Source: Candidatus Melainabacteria bacterium
GTDB taxonomy: Bacteria; Cyanobacteriota; Vampirovibrionia; Obscuribacterales; Obscuribacteraceae
Length of the DNA stretch: 64,000 nt
Reading direction: 5' to 3'
Assembly (NCBI GenBank): GCA_003242885.1
Contig: QKMZ01000004.1
Coordinates: 124,001 to 188,000, forward strand
Part shown: positions 9,224-17,322 of the stretch, in pieces
Numbering within the stretch: the first letter of the stretch is position 1
Layout of the letters: each line of letters opens with the position of its first letter
Made by a program: the position numbers and the translations under genes
Notes under the pieces: model-generated
Database searches by the model: none
Told to the model about the DNA's origin: nothing
What the model saw: the letters and a program-made list of their open reading frames with translations, nothing else

Positions 9224-9658
9224 ATGGGTCAAATTTCTGAAACCGTTGAAGGCAGAACCTACACATTCAACAGAGACACCGTCGAAAACCTGACCGCTAA
9301 AGCCGAAGGCGGCAACTCCATCTCCAACGAACTTAACGCAATGGACCCAACAACACGTTTGGCAATGGCGCGCGCAATGGACCGCGTCAACGCTGCACAC
9401 AGAAAGGCTGACCAATACATTCCCGACCTGGTTATCGAAGAAAAGGCAGACCAAGATGGTCACCAACACCTATTCGACATGCAATACGACAACAAACTCG
9501 GCAGCGACTGGAACCCCTTCAACAAGCAACACTACGATGTTTACGACTTGCCACAATCAGTAGCTGATCTCAACGTAGAAAGATCCCTGCCGGCATCAAT
9601 GCAAAGCGACAGATGGAAACTCATCCTCACCTTCGATAAAGCTGAGAACAAGAAGTAA
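9224..9658 (+). CDS. hypothetical protein
   Basis: A 144-residue soluble, charged protein (begins MGQISETVEGRTYTFN) with no domain I recognise. AAGGAG 7 nt before the ATG at 9224 decides the start; the frame is open further upstream but with no binding site there. It follows a structured leader and ends in a hairpin terminator, so it is a regulated single gene. Confidence 0.75.
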   Translation: MGQISETVEGRTYTFNRDTVENLTAKAEGGNSISNELNAMDPTTRLAMARAMDRVNAAHRKADQYIPDLVIEEKADQDGHQHLFDMQYDNKLGSDWNPFNKQHYDVYDLPQSVADLNVERSLPASMQSDRWKLILTFDKAENKK

Positions 9659-9699
9659 TAAGCCCACGCAAGTTTAACCGGAAGCCTGGTGCACGATGA

Positions 9700-9725
9700 G
9701 AGCGTCCTTCGCGGGGCGCTCTTTT
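9700..9725 (+). terminator. terminator after the 9224 gene
   Basis: AGAGCGTCC pairs with GGGGCGCTCT (one mismatch) and is followed by TTTT. The remaining 9726-9999 shows no gene. Confidence 0.65.
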
Positions 9726-9999
9726 CGCACGGAGCTCTTCTCGCCTGGAGATCCTCTCGCTAGGAGCAACGCAATTGTTATCTTGCGGTGCGACAGTCGG
9801 AAGGTTCAAAAAAGCAGCCCCGGCGAGCATTCAAGCCGTCGCAACGGTCTCCACTCCATCCCTGCGTTCGTTTGAGAACATTCGGTAGTCTCTAGTAAAC
9901 ATGAGAAAAGAGCCAAAAGTGTCCAAGAACCAAGAAATACGGGTAAAAACTAATAGCTTGTCTTCAATTTAGGCAAACCAAAGGCCCCTAACTCACAAT

Positions 10000-12837
10000 A
10001 TGACCGAAAATTCCGAGTCACTCTCGTATCGTCCTTATCTCTCGCGCTTTTCGCAAGCGGAGGCGGCTGACGCGCAAAATCAGAACGGTGCGGACAGCGG
10101 GGAAAACAAGAAAGAGCCGCACAAAGATGCGAGCTTGCTGGAGGATTTTGGCCGGTCTCTTCTTCACACCGTAGCGCAGAATCCTGTCAACGCTCTAGTA
10201 CAGCCAATCGACAAAACTTTCGGCACCAACTACTTGCCGAGCGTTCAGTTCATCGACGCTCCCCAGCATGCCGAATTTGGCACAGCCAACTATTGGGCGC
10301 AACAGAGCGGCAGCGCGATTGGAATGCTGGGTACCTTTTGGGCTGTCGGCAAAGGCGTGAAGGGAGTAATGCGCGCCGGACAGACTGAAGTTGCACTGGC
10401 GAATACCCTTTCAAAACAGAGCCAGATTGGTCTGACATTGAAAGAAGCGACCATAACCGGTTTTGCACACGATTTTGCATTACGCCCGGTTGAAGAGGGC
10501 GACAAACGGAATTATTTCGTGGCGCGGCTGGCGCAAGGTGCCACCGGCGGCGCCACCATGCTAACTTTGGCAGGAACGGGTGTCGGACTGAAACACCTCG
10601 GGGGAATGGCTAGTGTTGAGCGTTCGGCCCTTCTGCCCGTAGGTGAAAGCGCGGCAAGCAAAATGTTCGCCTCGACCGCCGACAAACTTCGCCTCAACGT
10701 TGCAGCACCGCTGCTGAAAAGCGAAATCGCCGCCGGGGGAATTTCTGCAATTCCGGCTGGCCTGGTAAGTACTAACATGCACACGTATCTCGCAGAGCGC
10801 AGACTCGCAACCGGTCGCGAAAACTTCGAGGCAATCACGACGATGGGCGTGATTGGTATGGGTTTGGGCGCGCATCAACAATTCCGAGGGCGCCATGAGA
10901 GCGGCCGGCAAAACTTCGAATGGACTTCAAAAGAACCAACCGAGAATGGACCAAACACTGCCGAATTCAAGATCGTAGGAGGCGAGAAAGCCCTCACGGA
11001 AGCGGTAGCAAAAGTCCGCGATGGCGAAGGTGCAATGGTCAAAGTGCGCGAACATCTGGGCGCCGGAGGAGGGTGGAAACGTGTTCTTGGCTTGCAAGAG
11101 TACGGTCCGCAAAAAGACTTGTTCATCCAGCACAACGACGGCACAAAAGGCATCAATTACGACGCAGCCCGCATGGCTGATGTACTCGCAATCTGCAATC
11201 TAGATGCGGCAATGCAAGGCAAATCTGCCGTCGTCGGAAAAGACGTATCAATGGTGGTCGGCAAAGACAGAATTCGCGTTTCGTCCGAACCGCAAGAAGT
11301 CAAAGAAGGTTATTCCAAGCCGATTCCGCTTGGCGATCAGGCGCAAAATTTCGGCAACAACATGCAAAATCTTCGCCGCGTTGCGCACAACACTGGTGAA
11401 GAATCCAGTGTAAATGATATCGTTCGCCAACAACTGAAACAGACCGGATTAGAGGCGAAAGGCTGGAAATCCACCGTCACCGAGCAAGGCTCCGCGATGG
11501 ATATGATCGGTGCAGACATTGTTATCTTCAACGAGAAGACCGGGCAAATGTACATGCTCGATTGCACAGAACAAACTAAAAACCCACCTGCCATCAGGTC
11601 TATGGGCATCATAGAAATTCAGAAGAGTTGGTTCCGCGCAAACAGCCACGGTCCCGACATGCCAGATTCCTTCCCTGCCGAAGTCGGACAAATCCTGCTG
11701 AGAGCGACGGGAGAAGTTGGTGGTTTCAAACCCACATTGAATTTGCGCGACGTTCAGTTGCCCAGCATCAAAGCAGGGGCGGACGTTGAAAAACTCACCG
11801 AATTGCGCCAATTTGTGCACGAACTAGAACGATTACCGAGCGACTTAAATTTCCGTGGCAACAAATCCATGGTGCAAGATTACGCGAAGAACTTGAAAGA
11901 GACGACGCTGGATCACTTGGAATGGGCAGTACACGGGTCATCAAACCGAGAAGTAACACGGTCCGCAGTCGATGTCGCGAAGGATTCTATCGTTGAATAC
12001 TTCCTCAACGGTAAGCAGCACGTCCATACGAACTATGGCGAGACAGACATTTACGTCAAACACAATAACGTGTCACCCGAAAAAAACGAATTGCGCTTCC
12101 GATCAACGCACGGAGATCGCGTCGTGATCGGAAAAGTGGAATCAATATTCGAACAAGCGCGCAAAGAGTTACTTCCGCTCAGTTCGGCTCGCGCAAAACA
12201 AGTTGAAACAGCGATGGAAGGATTGCGCGCTGAAGTCAAAATGAAAGAAGCGGTAATCGAGTCCATTCAGGAAAAACGGCAGCGCGCGCAGTCCTGGGAC
12301 GAGCTGACTTCGCTGAATGCCGAACTTCAAATCGCGCGTGAAGACCATGCAGGCTCGGTTGCCAAACTCAAGCAATGGGCACCGGAAAACTCGATCATTC
12401 AGCGCATCAAGAAAAACGGAAAAACCATCAGCGAATTCGAAGGCTTCTTAATGCGCGACCAAGCTGCGATCCGCAACGGCGGAAGGGTCGGTGTCGTTGA
12501 CGCGAGCAAGCCTGGACCATTAGAGACATTATTGCGCAACAACCTAACGCACAAGCCAGAGGATTTTCTGTTCCGCAGCATTCTCAATGGAGAGCGCCCT
12601 CTCAAGCCGTTTGAAGAAGCAGGCGTGTCTGCCGGAACAGCGAAAGAATTGAACGCCGCAATAAGCTCAGAGTGGGGAGTGATTGAACTAAAGCCCGGCG
12701 TCATGGACGAACGAGTAGCCCTGTCCTTGTCCATATTCGCTGAGACAAATCCTACAGTCAACAAACTTGTAGAAGGCTACGAAAAGGGAGAACCGGAAGC
12801 CATCAGGATTGTTCACCGCCTTTTGACAGACAAGTAG
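10000..12837 (+). CDS. large protein of unknown function
   Basis: This 945-residue protein has no recognised family. The N-terminal 50 residues are polar. Residues about 95-290 contain several Gly/Ala-rich weakly hydrophobic stretches (GSAIGMLGTFWAVGKGVKGVM, GATGGATMLTLAGTGVGL), which could be membrane-interacting. Residues about 485-540 include GADIVIFN followed by MYMLDCTEQTK, vaguely like the strand-D, strand-(D/E)xK layout of PD-(D/E)XK nucleases (speculative). Residues about 725-800 are predicted coiled coil (KMKEAVIESIQEKRQRAQ). The ATG at 10000 has only a distant AAAGG upstream. A small membrane protein follows after about 20 nt and is probably cotranscribed. Confidence 0.75.
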   Translation: MTENSESLSYRPYLSRFSQAEAADAQNQNGADSGENKKEPHKDASLLEDFGRSLLHTVAQNPVNALVQPIDKTFGTNYLPSVQFIDAPQHAEFGTANYWAQQSGSAIGMLGTFWAVGKGVKGVMRAGQTEVALANTLSKQSQIGLTLKEATITGFAHDFALRPVEEGDKRNYFVARLAQGATGGATMLTLAGTGVGLKHLGGMASVERSALLPVGESAASKMFASTADKLRLNVAAPLLKSEIAAGGISAIPAGLVSTNMHTYLAERRLATGRENFEAITTMGVIGMGLGAHQQFRGRHESGRQNFEWTSKEPTENGPNTAEFKIVGGEKALTEAVAKVRDGEGAMVKVREHLGAGGGWKRVLGLQEYGPQKDLFIQHNDGTKGINYDAARMADVLAICNLDAAMQGKSAVVGKDVSMVVGKDRIRVSSEPQEVKEGYSKPIPLGDQAQNFGNNMQNLRRVAHNTGEESSVNDIVRQQLKQTGLEAKGWKSTVTEQGSAMDMIGADIVIFNEKTGQMYMLDCTEQTKNPPAIRSMGIIEIQKSWFRANSHGPDMPDSFPAEVGQILLRATGEVGGFKPTLNLRDVQLPSIKAGADVEKLTELRQFVHELERLPSDLNFRGNKSMVQDYAKNLKETTLDHLEWAVHGSSNREVTRSAVDVAKDSIVEYFLNGKQHVHTNYGETDIYVKHNNVSPEKNELRFRSTHGDRVVIGKVESIFEQARKELLPLSSARAKQVETAMEGLRAEVKMKEAVIESIQEKRQRAQSWDELTSLNAELQIAREDHAGSVAKLKQWAPENSIIQRIKKNGKTISEFEGFLMRDQAAIRNGGRVGVVDASKPGPLETLLRNNLTHKPEDFLFRSILNGERPLKPFEEAGVSAGTAKELNAAISSEWGVIELKPGVMDERVALSLSIFAETNPTVNKLVEGYEKGEPEAIRIVHRLLTDK

Positions 12838-12858
12838 GCGGCTTTCGGAGTACTCGTG

Positions 12859-13161
12859 ATGAAAGAACTGAAAACAAAGGGCAGCCTCACAGTAGCGGCC
12901 GCAATCTGCATCTTCGCTTCGATCATTGGAGGAATTCTGTTTTTCCCTGCCGCACGAGGCATGAACGGGGTCTGGCACGCGTTGTTTCCACAGTACGTAG
13001 AGAGCCAAGAGACGCGACTGTTCTTGAGTGCTCCCCTTGCCTCAACCGCTCGACCAGCACATATTGGGAAGAACGAGACGCTGATTTTGATGCCAGTTGA
13101 TGTTAGCAATATCGAATCGCATTACTACACAGCACCAGCACACCGTGTAACAGATCGCTAA
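12859..13161 (+). CDS. small single-pass membrane protein
   Basis: A 100-residue protein with one transmembrane segment (LTVAAAICIFASIIGGILFF, about residues 10-29) and a mostly polar C-terminal part. CGGAG lies 8 nt before the ATG; an adjacent GTG at 12856 is an alternative start. It starts about 20 nt after the 945-residue gene, consistent with one transcript. Function unknown. Confidence 0.55.
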   Translation: MKELKTKGSLTVAAAICIFASIIGGILFFPAARGMNGVWHALFPQYVESQETRLFLSAPLASTARPAHIGKNETLILMPVDVSNIESHYYTAPAHRVTDR

Positions 13162-13339
13162 AGTTCTTAACTAGGAACGATTCCAGACGCTGGATTAGAC
13201 ATACCCGAATTAGTCTCCAAATTCGCCTTGCTACCATCTATAGTATTTTGGTTTCAAAAACTAAAGTATTCGGCGCTCTGAGCATTCGCGCTCAGATCGT
13301 CGGAAGTTGTTCGATGGCAAGTCGCTCGCATTTAGTCAA

Positions 13340-13477
13340 TCACTTTTTGCTCGGAGAATGGCTCTCGATGCCGCCGACGATTGGTCCTTGTCGAGGTGGA
13401 TTGACCAGCCAAAAGGTACCTACGATAGCGACAAATATTGCCAGAAGTTTCACAGCGATAATGATGTACTGTCTCAT
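13340..13477 (-). CDS. putative 45-residue membrane microprotein
   Basis: A short minus-strand frame encodes MRQYIIIAVKLLAIFVAIVG followed by TFWLVNPPRQG and a Ser/Lys-rich end, giving one clean transmembrane helix with a basic N-terminus. AAAGG lies 9 nt before the ATG. It lies 214 nt downstream of the GH1 gene on the same strand. An overlapping plus-strand frame (13248-13544) looks less protein-like. Confidence 0.45.
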   Translation of the reverse strand: MRQYIIIAVKLLAIFVAIVGTFWLVNPPRQGPIVGGIESHSPSKK

Positions 13478-13639
13478 GGGGTGTGCCTTTCATAGCATTG
13501 ACACATGTTGTTCATTTTCAGTTTTCACTACAGTCGAACAGTGAATGCGTAGCAAGAAAAGTGGAGCAGCGGCTGCAGCGACCGGTCAAAACCGATACAC
13601 TGCTGCCGCCACCTCCAAATGTTTTGGATTTTGGAAAAG

Positions 13640-13690
13640 CGGGCGAGCCGCCCGCACTCCCAGGTAACGCGGTCGACGTATGGCGTCTAC
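13640..13690. repeat. GC-rich palindromic repeat at the 3' end of the GH1 gene
   Basis: GCGGGCGAGCCGCCCGC (13640-13656) is an imperfect palindrome followed by ACTCCCAGGTAACGCGG. The unit is nearly repeated at 60934-60965, ending similarly at the 3' end of dnaN. GTCGACGTATGGCGTC follows here and resembles the core of the repeat at 1481-1531. Confidence 0.65.
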
Positions 13691-13691
13691 C

Positions 13692-15320
13692 TTACGCTTT
13701 CTTCAGCGACACTCGATTCTGCTTTGCCGCGTTGGCAAACCAGTGACCGCTGTCTTTGATTGTGCGCTTCTGCGTGTCGAAGTCGACGTAGACAATGCCG
13801 AAGCGCCGAGAGTAACCCTCAGCCCATTCGAAATTGTCCATCAAAGACCAGGCGAAATAACCCTGAATGGGCACGCCGGACTTGATCGTGAGCGCGACTT
13901 GCCGCACGTGTTCGCGAATGTAGTCGAGACGCTTCGTGTCTGCGATTTTGTCGCCGTCGATAACGTCGTCGTAAGCCGCGCCATTCTCAGTGACGTATAG
14001 AGTCGGATGCCCGTACTCGTTGTAGATGCGCGTCAGAAGACCACGCAGAGCCCAGGGCGAAACCTCCCAGCCCATAGCCGTATAGCCGGAGCCGGGAATC
14101 GGATACGGAAGATCCGTTTTGCAAGCGATGCCACGCGAGTAGAAGTTGATGCCGAGGAAATCCAGCTTCTGGCTGATTATCTTCAGGTCGCCTTCGCGCA
14201 AGTCGCCAATCTTCGCCGCGTGATCAGCGGGATACGTCCCGCGATACAACGGGTCGAGATAAGCGCCGCAGTCGCGTCGCCATGCCGCTTCCGCCAGTTT
14301 CACATCTTCCGGGTCGTCAGCATGGAACGGCTCGGTGATGGAGAGATTGAGCACGATGCCCACCTCGATTGGTTTCTTCGCATTCTTTTTGGCAGATTCT
14401 CGCATCGCCTGAGCAGCCAATCCGTGAGCGACCAGCAGATTGTGCGCGACTTGCGCTGCCAGCTTCGGGTCCTTCTTTCCTGGCGCGTGGTAGCCATTCT
14501 CGTAGCCGAGATACGACGTGCACCATGGCTCGTTGAAGGTCGTCCAGTGTCTCACGCGATCGCCGTAACGCTCCACGCACTTCGCTGCGTAGGCGGCGAA
14601 AAGTTCGCACACCTCACGGTTTCCCCATCCGCCCTCATCTTCGAGCGCCTGCGGCAGGTCCCAATGATAAAGGGTGATGAACGGCGTGATGCCATTCTGC
14701 AAGCAGGCGTCGACAATGCGGTCGTAAAAATCCAACCCGTGTTGATTGAACTCACCGCGACCGTTTGGTTGCAAACGCGGCCAGGCTATGGAGAAGCGAT
14801 AGCTGTTCAAGTTCAGTCGCTTCGCCAGAAGAATGTCCTCTGCAAAGCGATTGTAGTGGTCGCAGGCGATGTCTCCCGTGTCACCGTTTTTCACTTTGCC
14901 GGGCGTGTGGCTGAAGCGATCCCAAATAGACTCGCCCTTGCCATCGACGTTCCAAGCGCCTTCCACCTGATAGGAGGAAGTGCCTGTTCCCCAGACAAAG
15001 TCTTTAGGGAATTCGAAATCACCGTCTTCGTGCGGCTCGACGCTGCTTTCGACCTTGGTCTGAACCTGAGGTTCGACTGTCGTCTCAACCTTCGCGTCAA
15101 TCGGCATCACGACGGGTGTACTGACCTTCTTCTCTTCTTGCGCCACTACCGGCTCACCCTGTTTGCGGGGCTCCACTTGTCCCTGACTGCCGGCAGTGTT
15201 CTGCGAATCACTCTTGGAAGTCTCTTGCGAGTTCCCGGTGTTTCGCGCACTGCCACAGCCAAAGATTCTACAAGCCAGCGAACGGAGAAAACTCATGACT
15301 TCACGTATTGTGCGAATCAT
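13692..15320 (-). CDS. GH1 family beta-glucosidase
   Basis: A family 1 glycoside hydrolase (542 residues) that should release terminal beta-linked glucose or a similar sugar. After a linker rich in Ser/Gln/Glu/Val (about residues 25-105) the GH1 barrel starts at FPKDFVWGTGTSSYQVEGA. The acid/base is in TFNEPW (near 263) and the nucleophile in YVTENG (near 444). MDNFEWAEGY near the C-terminus is also typical. The N-terminus is moderately hydrophobic with LACRIFGCG, so a membrane or lipid anchor is possible but not clear. AGGAGG precedes the ATG at 15320 and overlaps the end of the ABC gene, indicating translational coupling. Confidence 0.93.
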   Translation of the reverse strand: MIRTIREVMSFLRSLACRIFGCGSARNTGNSQETSKSDSQNTAGSQGQVEPRKQGEPVVAQEEKKVSTPVVMPIDAKVETTVEPQVQTKVESSVEPHEDGDFEFPKDFVWGTGTSSYQVEGAWNVDGKGESIWDRFSHTPGKVKNGDTGDIACDHYNRFAEDILLAKRLNLNSYRFSIAWPRLQPNGRGEFNQHGLDFYDRIVDACLQNGITPFITLYHWDLPQALEDEGGWGNREVCELFAAYAAKCVERYGDRVRHWTTFNEPWCTSYLGYENGYHAPGKKDPKLAAQVAHNLLVAHGLAAQAMRESAKKNAKKPIEVGIVLNLSITEPFHADDPEDVKLAEAAWRRDCGAYLDPLYRGTYPADHAAKIGDLREGDLKIISQKLDFLGINFYSRGIACKTDLPYPIPGSGYTAMGWEVSPWALRGLLTRIYNEYGHPTLYVTENGAAYDDVIDGDKIADTKRLDYIREHVRQVALTIKSGVPIQGYFAWSLMDNFEWAEGYSRRFGIVYVDFDTQKRTIKDSGHWFANAAKQNRVSLKKA

Positions 15321-15331
15321 GTGTTGCCTCC

Positions 15332-17041
15332 TCACTTGAATTCGCGGGGTTTGTAGGTGGAAGCCGGATAGGTCCGCCAGGAGCCGTCACCAGCCAGTTC
15401 GAGAATCTGCGTGTGATACTTCGGAAGCGCAACGCCATTTCCGGCGCTGACAATCGTCGTGCCCAGCGTGCGCAGAAGCGTGTAGAACAGGTGTTCTGCT
15501 TCCGGCTCGAGCGCAGACGTAGCTTCGTCGATAACCACGTATTTCGGGTTGTGTTGAATGATCCGCGCAATACACAGACGCTGCTGCTCACTGAGAGACA
15601 GCATGTCGTGCCAGTTTTGCACGGTGTCCAAACCGCCAGAGCGCTGAGCGAGGTCGTTGAGATTGACCATGCGCAAAACCTGCATAAGGCGCTCGTCATC
15701 CGGGCAAAGGTCGATGCCGGGATAACAAATCGCTTCGCGCAAAGTGGTCGGCGGCAGGTACGGATTTTGCGTGAGGAACATCAGATGCTCGGACGGCGGA
15801 CGAATCAGCCTGCCCGAACCAGCGTTCCACATGCCGGCAATGACGCGCAAGAGCGCAGTTTTTCCCGCACCATCAGGACCTGTAACCAGCAGGCTCTGTC
15901 CGGGCGGAACGCTCACGGTGAGCTCGTTGACCAGTAGCTTCGCCAGGTCCGGAGTCATCACGGTCGCTCTGTCGAAGGTGATCGTTTCACCGTCGTGGAC
16001 CTCGATGTACTTGCCCGGTGGAAGCTGCTCTACACCAGCCGCATCAAGGGATTCGATGAACGAGCCGAGGCGATTGATTACCGCGGTGTAGTTGGTGATG
16101 CCGCCGAACTGCCCGATGAGCAGCGTCGCTCCGTTGAAAATCGCACCGAATGCCATCGTCGCCATGGTAATGGTGCCGAAGGAAATCTCATGCTGGAAGT
16201 AAATCGGAGCCATGATGGCGGCGGGGATGAGCCCGACGAGCATATTGTAAGGCGTGGTGAACAGCTGGATGTTGCGGTATACACCGGCAACTTCGAGCAG
16301 AGTAGCGATCACCTTGCCCAACCGACCGTTCGACTGGGTGCGGGCGATCTCCTCGCCTCGGTAAAACGCGATGGCTTCAGCTTCTCGGCGCACTTCGGCA
16401 AGACCGAAGCGCAGGTCGGCTTCGGTTTTCGACTGCTGAAACTGCAGGCGAACCAGAGCACGACCAATCCAAACCACAATCAGCGAACCGATTATGGAGT
16501 AGGCGATAACGCCGCCGGTGAGCATTGGGCTGATCGCCCAGAGCACACCGAACATCATTGTCACGTTGACTACAGAGTCGAGAATGGAGATGAACAAACC
16601 TACGGACGAATTGCAGAACGAGTCGACGTCCTGCGTCATGCGTTGATCCGGGTTGTCCACGTCCTTGTTGCGCAGCAACTTGTAGTAGGCATTGTTGGCG
16701 AAGTAGCCGGCGAAAAGGCTCGAGGAAAGCCAGGTTCGCCACATCAACGCCAGTCGCGTGCGCAAGTAGCCGTAGAACACCTGCAACGGTGTAACGGCAA
16801 GAATCAGCAACGCTGACATCATCAGGTAATGGCGAAAATCAGCGTCATTACGCTGCTCGATCGCGGTCATGAAGTGACCGGCAGTCGAGTTCATGTACAC
16901 CATTACCCAAGCATTCGCAGAGAGCAAGCCCAGCACTGCCACGAGGTGCAGGATTGCTGAGGTCCGCTTCTCCGAGACCCAAAAGGGTTTTCCTATTCTG
17001 TATAACCGCTTCCAGGGTAGAGATGTGAGGGCATTTTTCAT
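15332..17041 (-). CDS. ABC transporter, fused permease-ATPase (YddA/SbmA/ABCD-like)
   Basis: The 569-residue half-transporter has an ABC_membrane_2-type permease (about 1-300, with RMTQDVDSF and the VWIGRALVRLQF region) and a C-terminal ATPase. Walker A is GPDGAGKT (near 387), then FLTQNPYLPPTTLREAICYP (Q-loop), the signature LSLSEQQR (near 480) and KYVVIDEATSAL (Walker B). The switch-region histidine expected in the VGHR-like position is replaced: the sequence reads VSAGNG (near 533). Relatives move acyl-CoA, cobalamin or peptides. The ATG at 17041 was chosen over an upstream TTG at 17122. It sits between GH30 and GH1 genes. Confidence 0.88.
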   Translation of the reverse strand: MKNALTSLPWKRLYRIGKPFWVSEKRTSAILHLVAVLGLLSANAWVMVYMNSTAGHFMTAIEQRNDADFRHYLMMSALLILAVTPLQVFYGYLRTRLALMWRTWLSSSLFAGYFANNAYYKLLRNKDVDNPDQRMTQDVDSFCNSSVGLFISILDSVVNVTMMFGVLWAISPMLTGGVIAYSIIGSLIVVWIGRALVRLQFQQSKTEADLRFGLAEVRREAEAIAFYRGEEIARTQSNGRLGKVIATLLEVAGVYRNIQLFTTPYNMLVGLIPAAIMAPIYFQHEISFGTITMATMAFGAIFNGATLLIGQFGGITNYTAVINRLGSFIESLDAAGVEQLPPGKYIEVHDGETITFDRATVMTPDLAKLLVNELTVSVPPGQSLLVTGPDGAGKTALLRVIAGMWNAGSGRLIRPPSEHLMFLTQNPYLPPTTLREAICYPGIDLCPDDERLMQVLRMVNLNDLAQRSGGLDTVQNWHDMLSLSEQQRLCIARIIQHNPKYVVIDEATSALEPEAEHLFYTLLRTLGTTIVSAGNGVALPKYHTQILELAGDGSWRTYPASTYKPREFK

Positions 17042-17220
17042 GACCCTAATTCCAGTTGGAGAGCGAAAACGGCTGAAGGACACCGACGGGTAAGCGCCGC
17101 CGATGCACGCGAGGAATTGCAATGTCGCTCACGTGGAACGCATTCCAATTGCCTCGCGATGCCGTTTTCGATCCCTGGGTGAATTTAGCCGTCAAACGAC
17201 GACCGCGCGTTTTGAAACAA

Positions 17221-17305
17221 ACCGTGTGGTGGCACCGTGCCAGACACACGGTCAACACTTAAATCGTTTCGTGATCGTGTAGGGGCGGCATTCTTGCCGC
17301 CCGCC
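17221..17305. repeat. two palindromes between GH30 and ABC genes
   Basis: Positions 17221-17252 form an interrupted hairpin (ACCGTGTG..TGGCAC with GTGCCA..CACACGGT). Positions 17277-17305 hold GTGTAGGGGCGGCA then TTCT then TGCCGCCC, a member of the GTAGGGG/CCCCTAC family. They could end the GH30 transcript, though no T-run follows on the minus strand. Confidence 0.65.
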
Positions 17306-17322
17306 TTCGCTTTCGGATTCGA

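Noticed and set aside
13248-13544. 98-codon plus-strand frame
   Set aside because: No ribosome binding site and unlikely composition; the opposite-strand 45-residue membrane protein is a better candidate.
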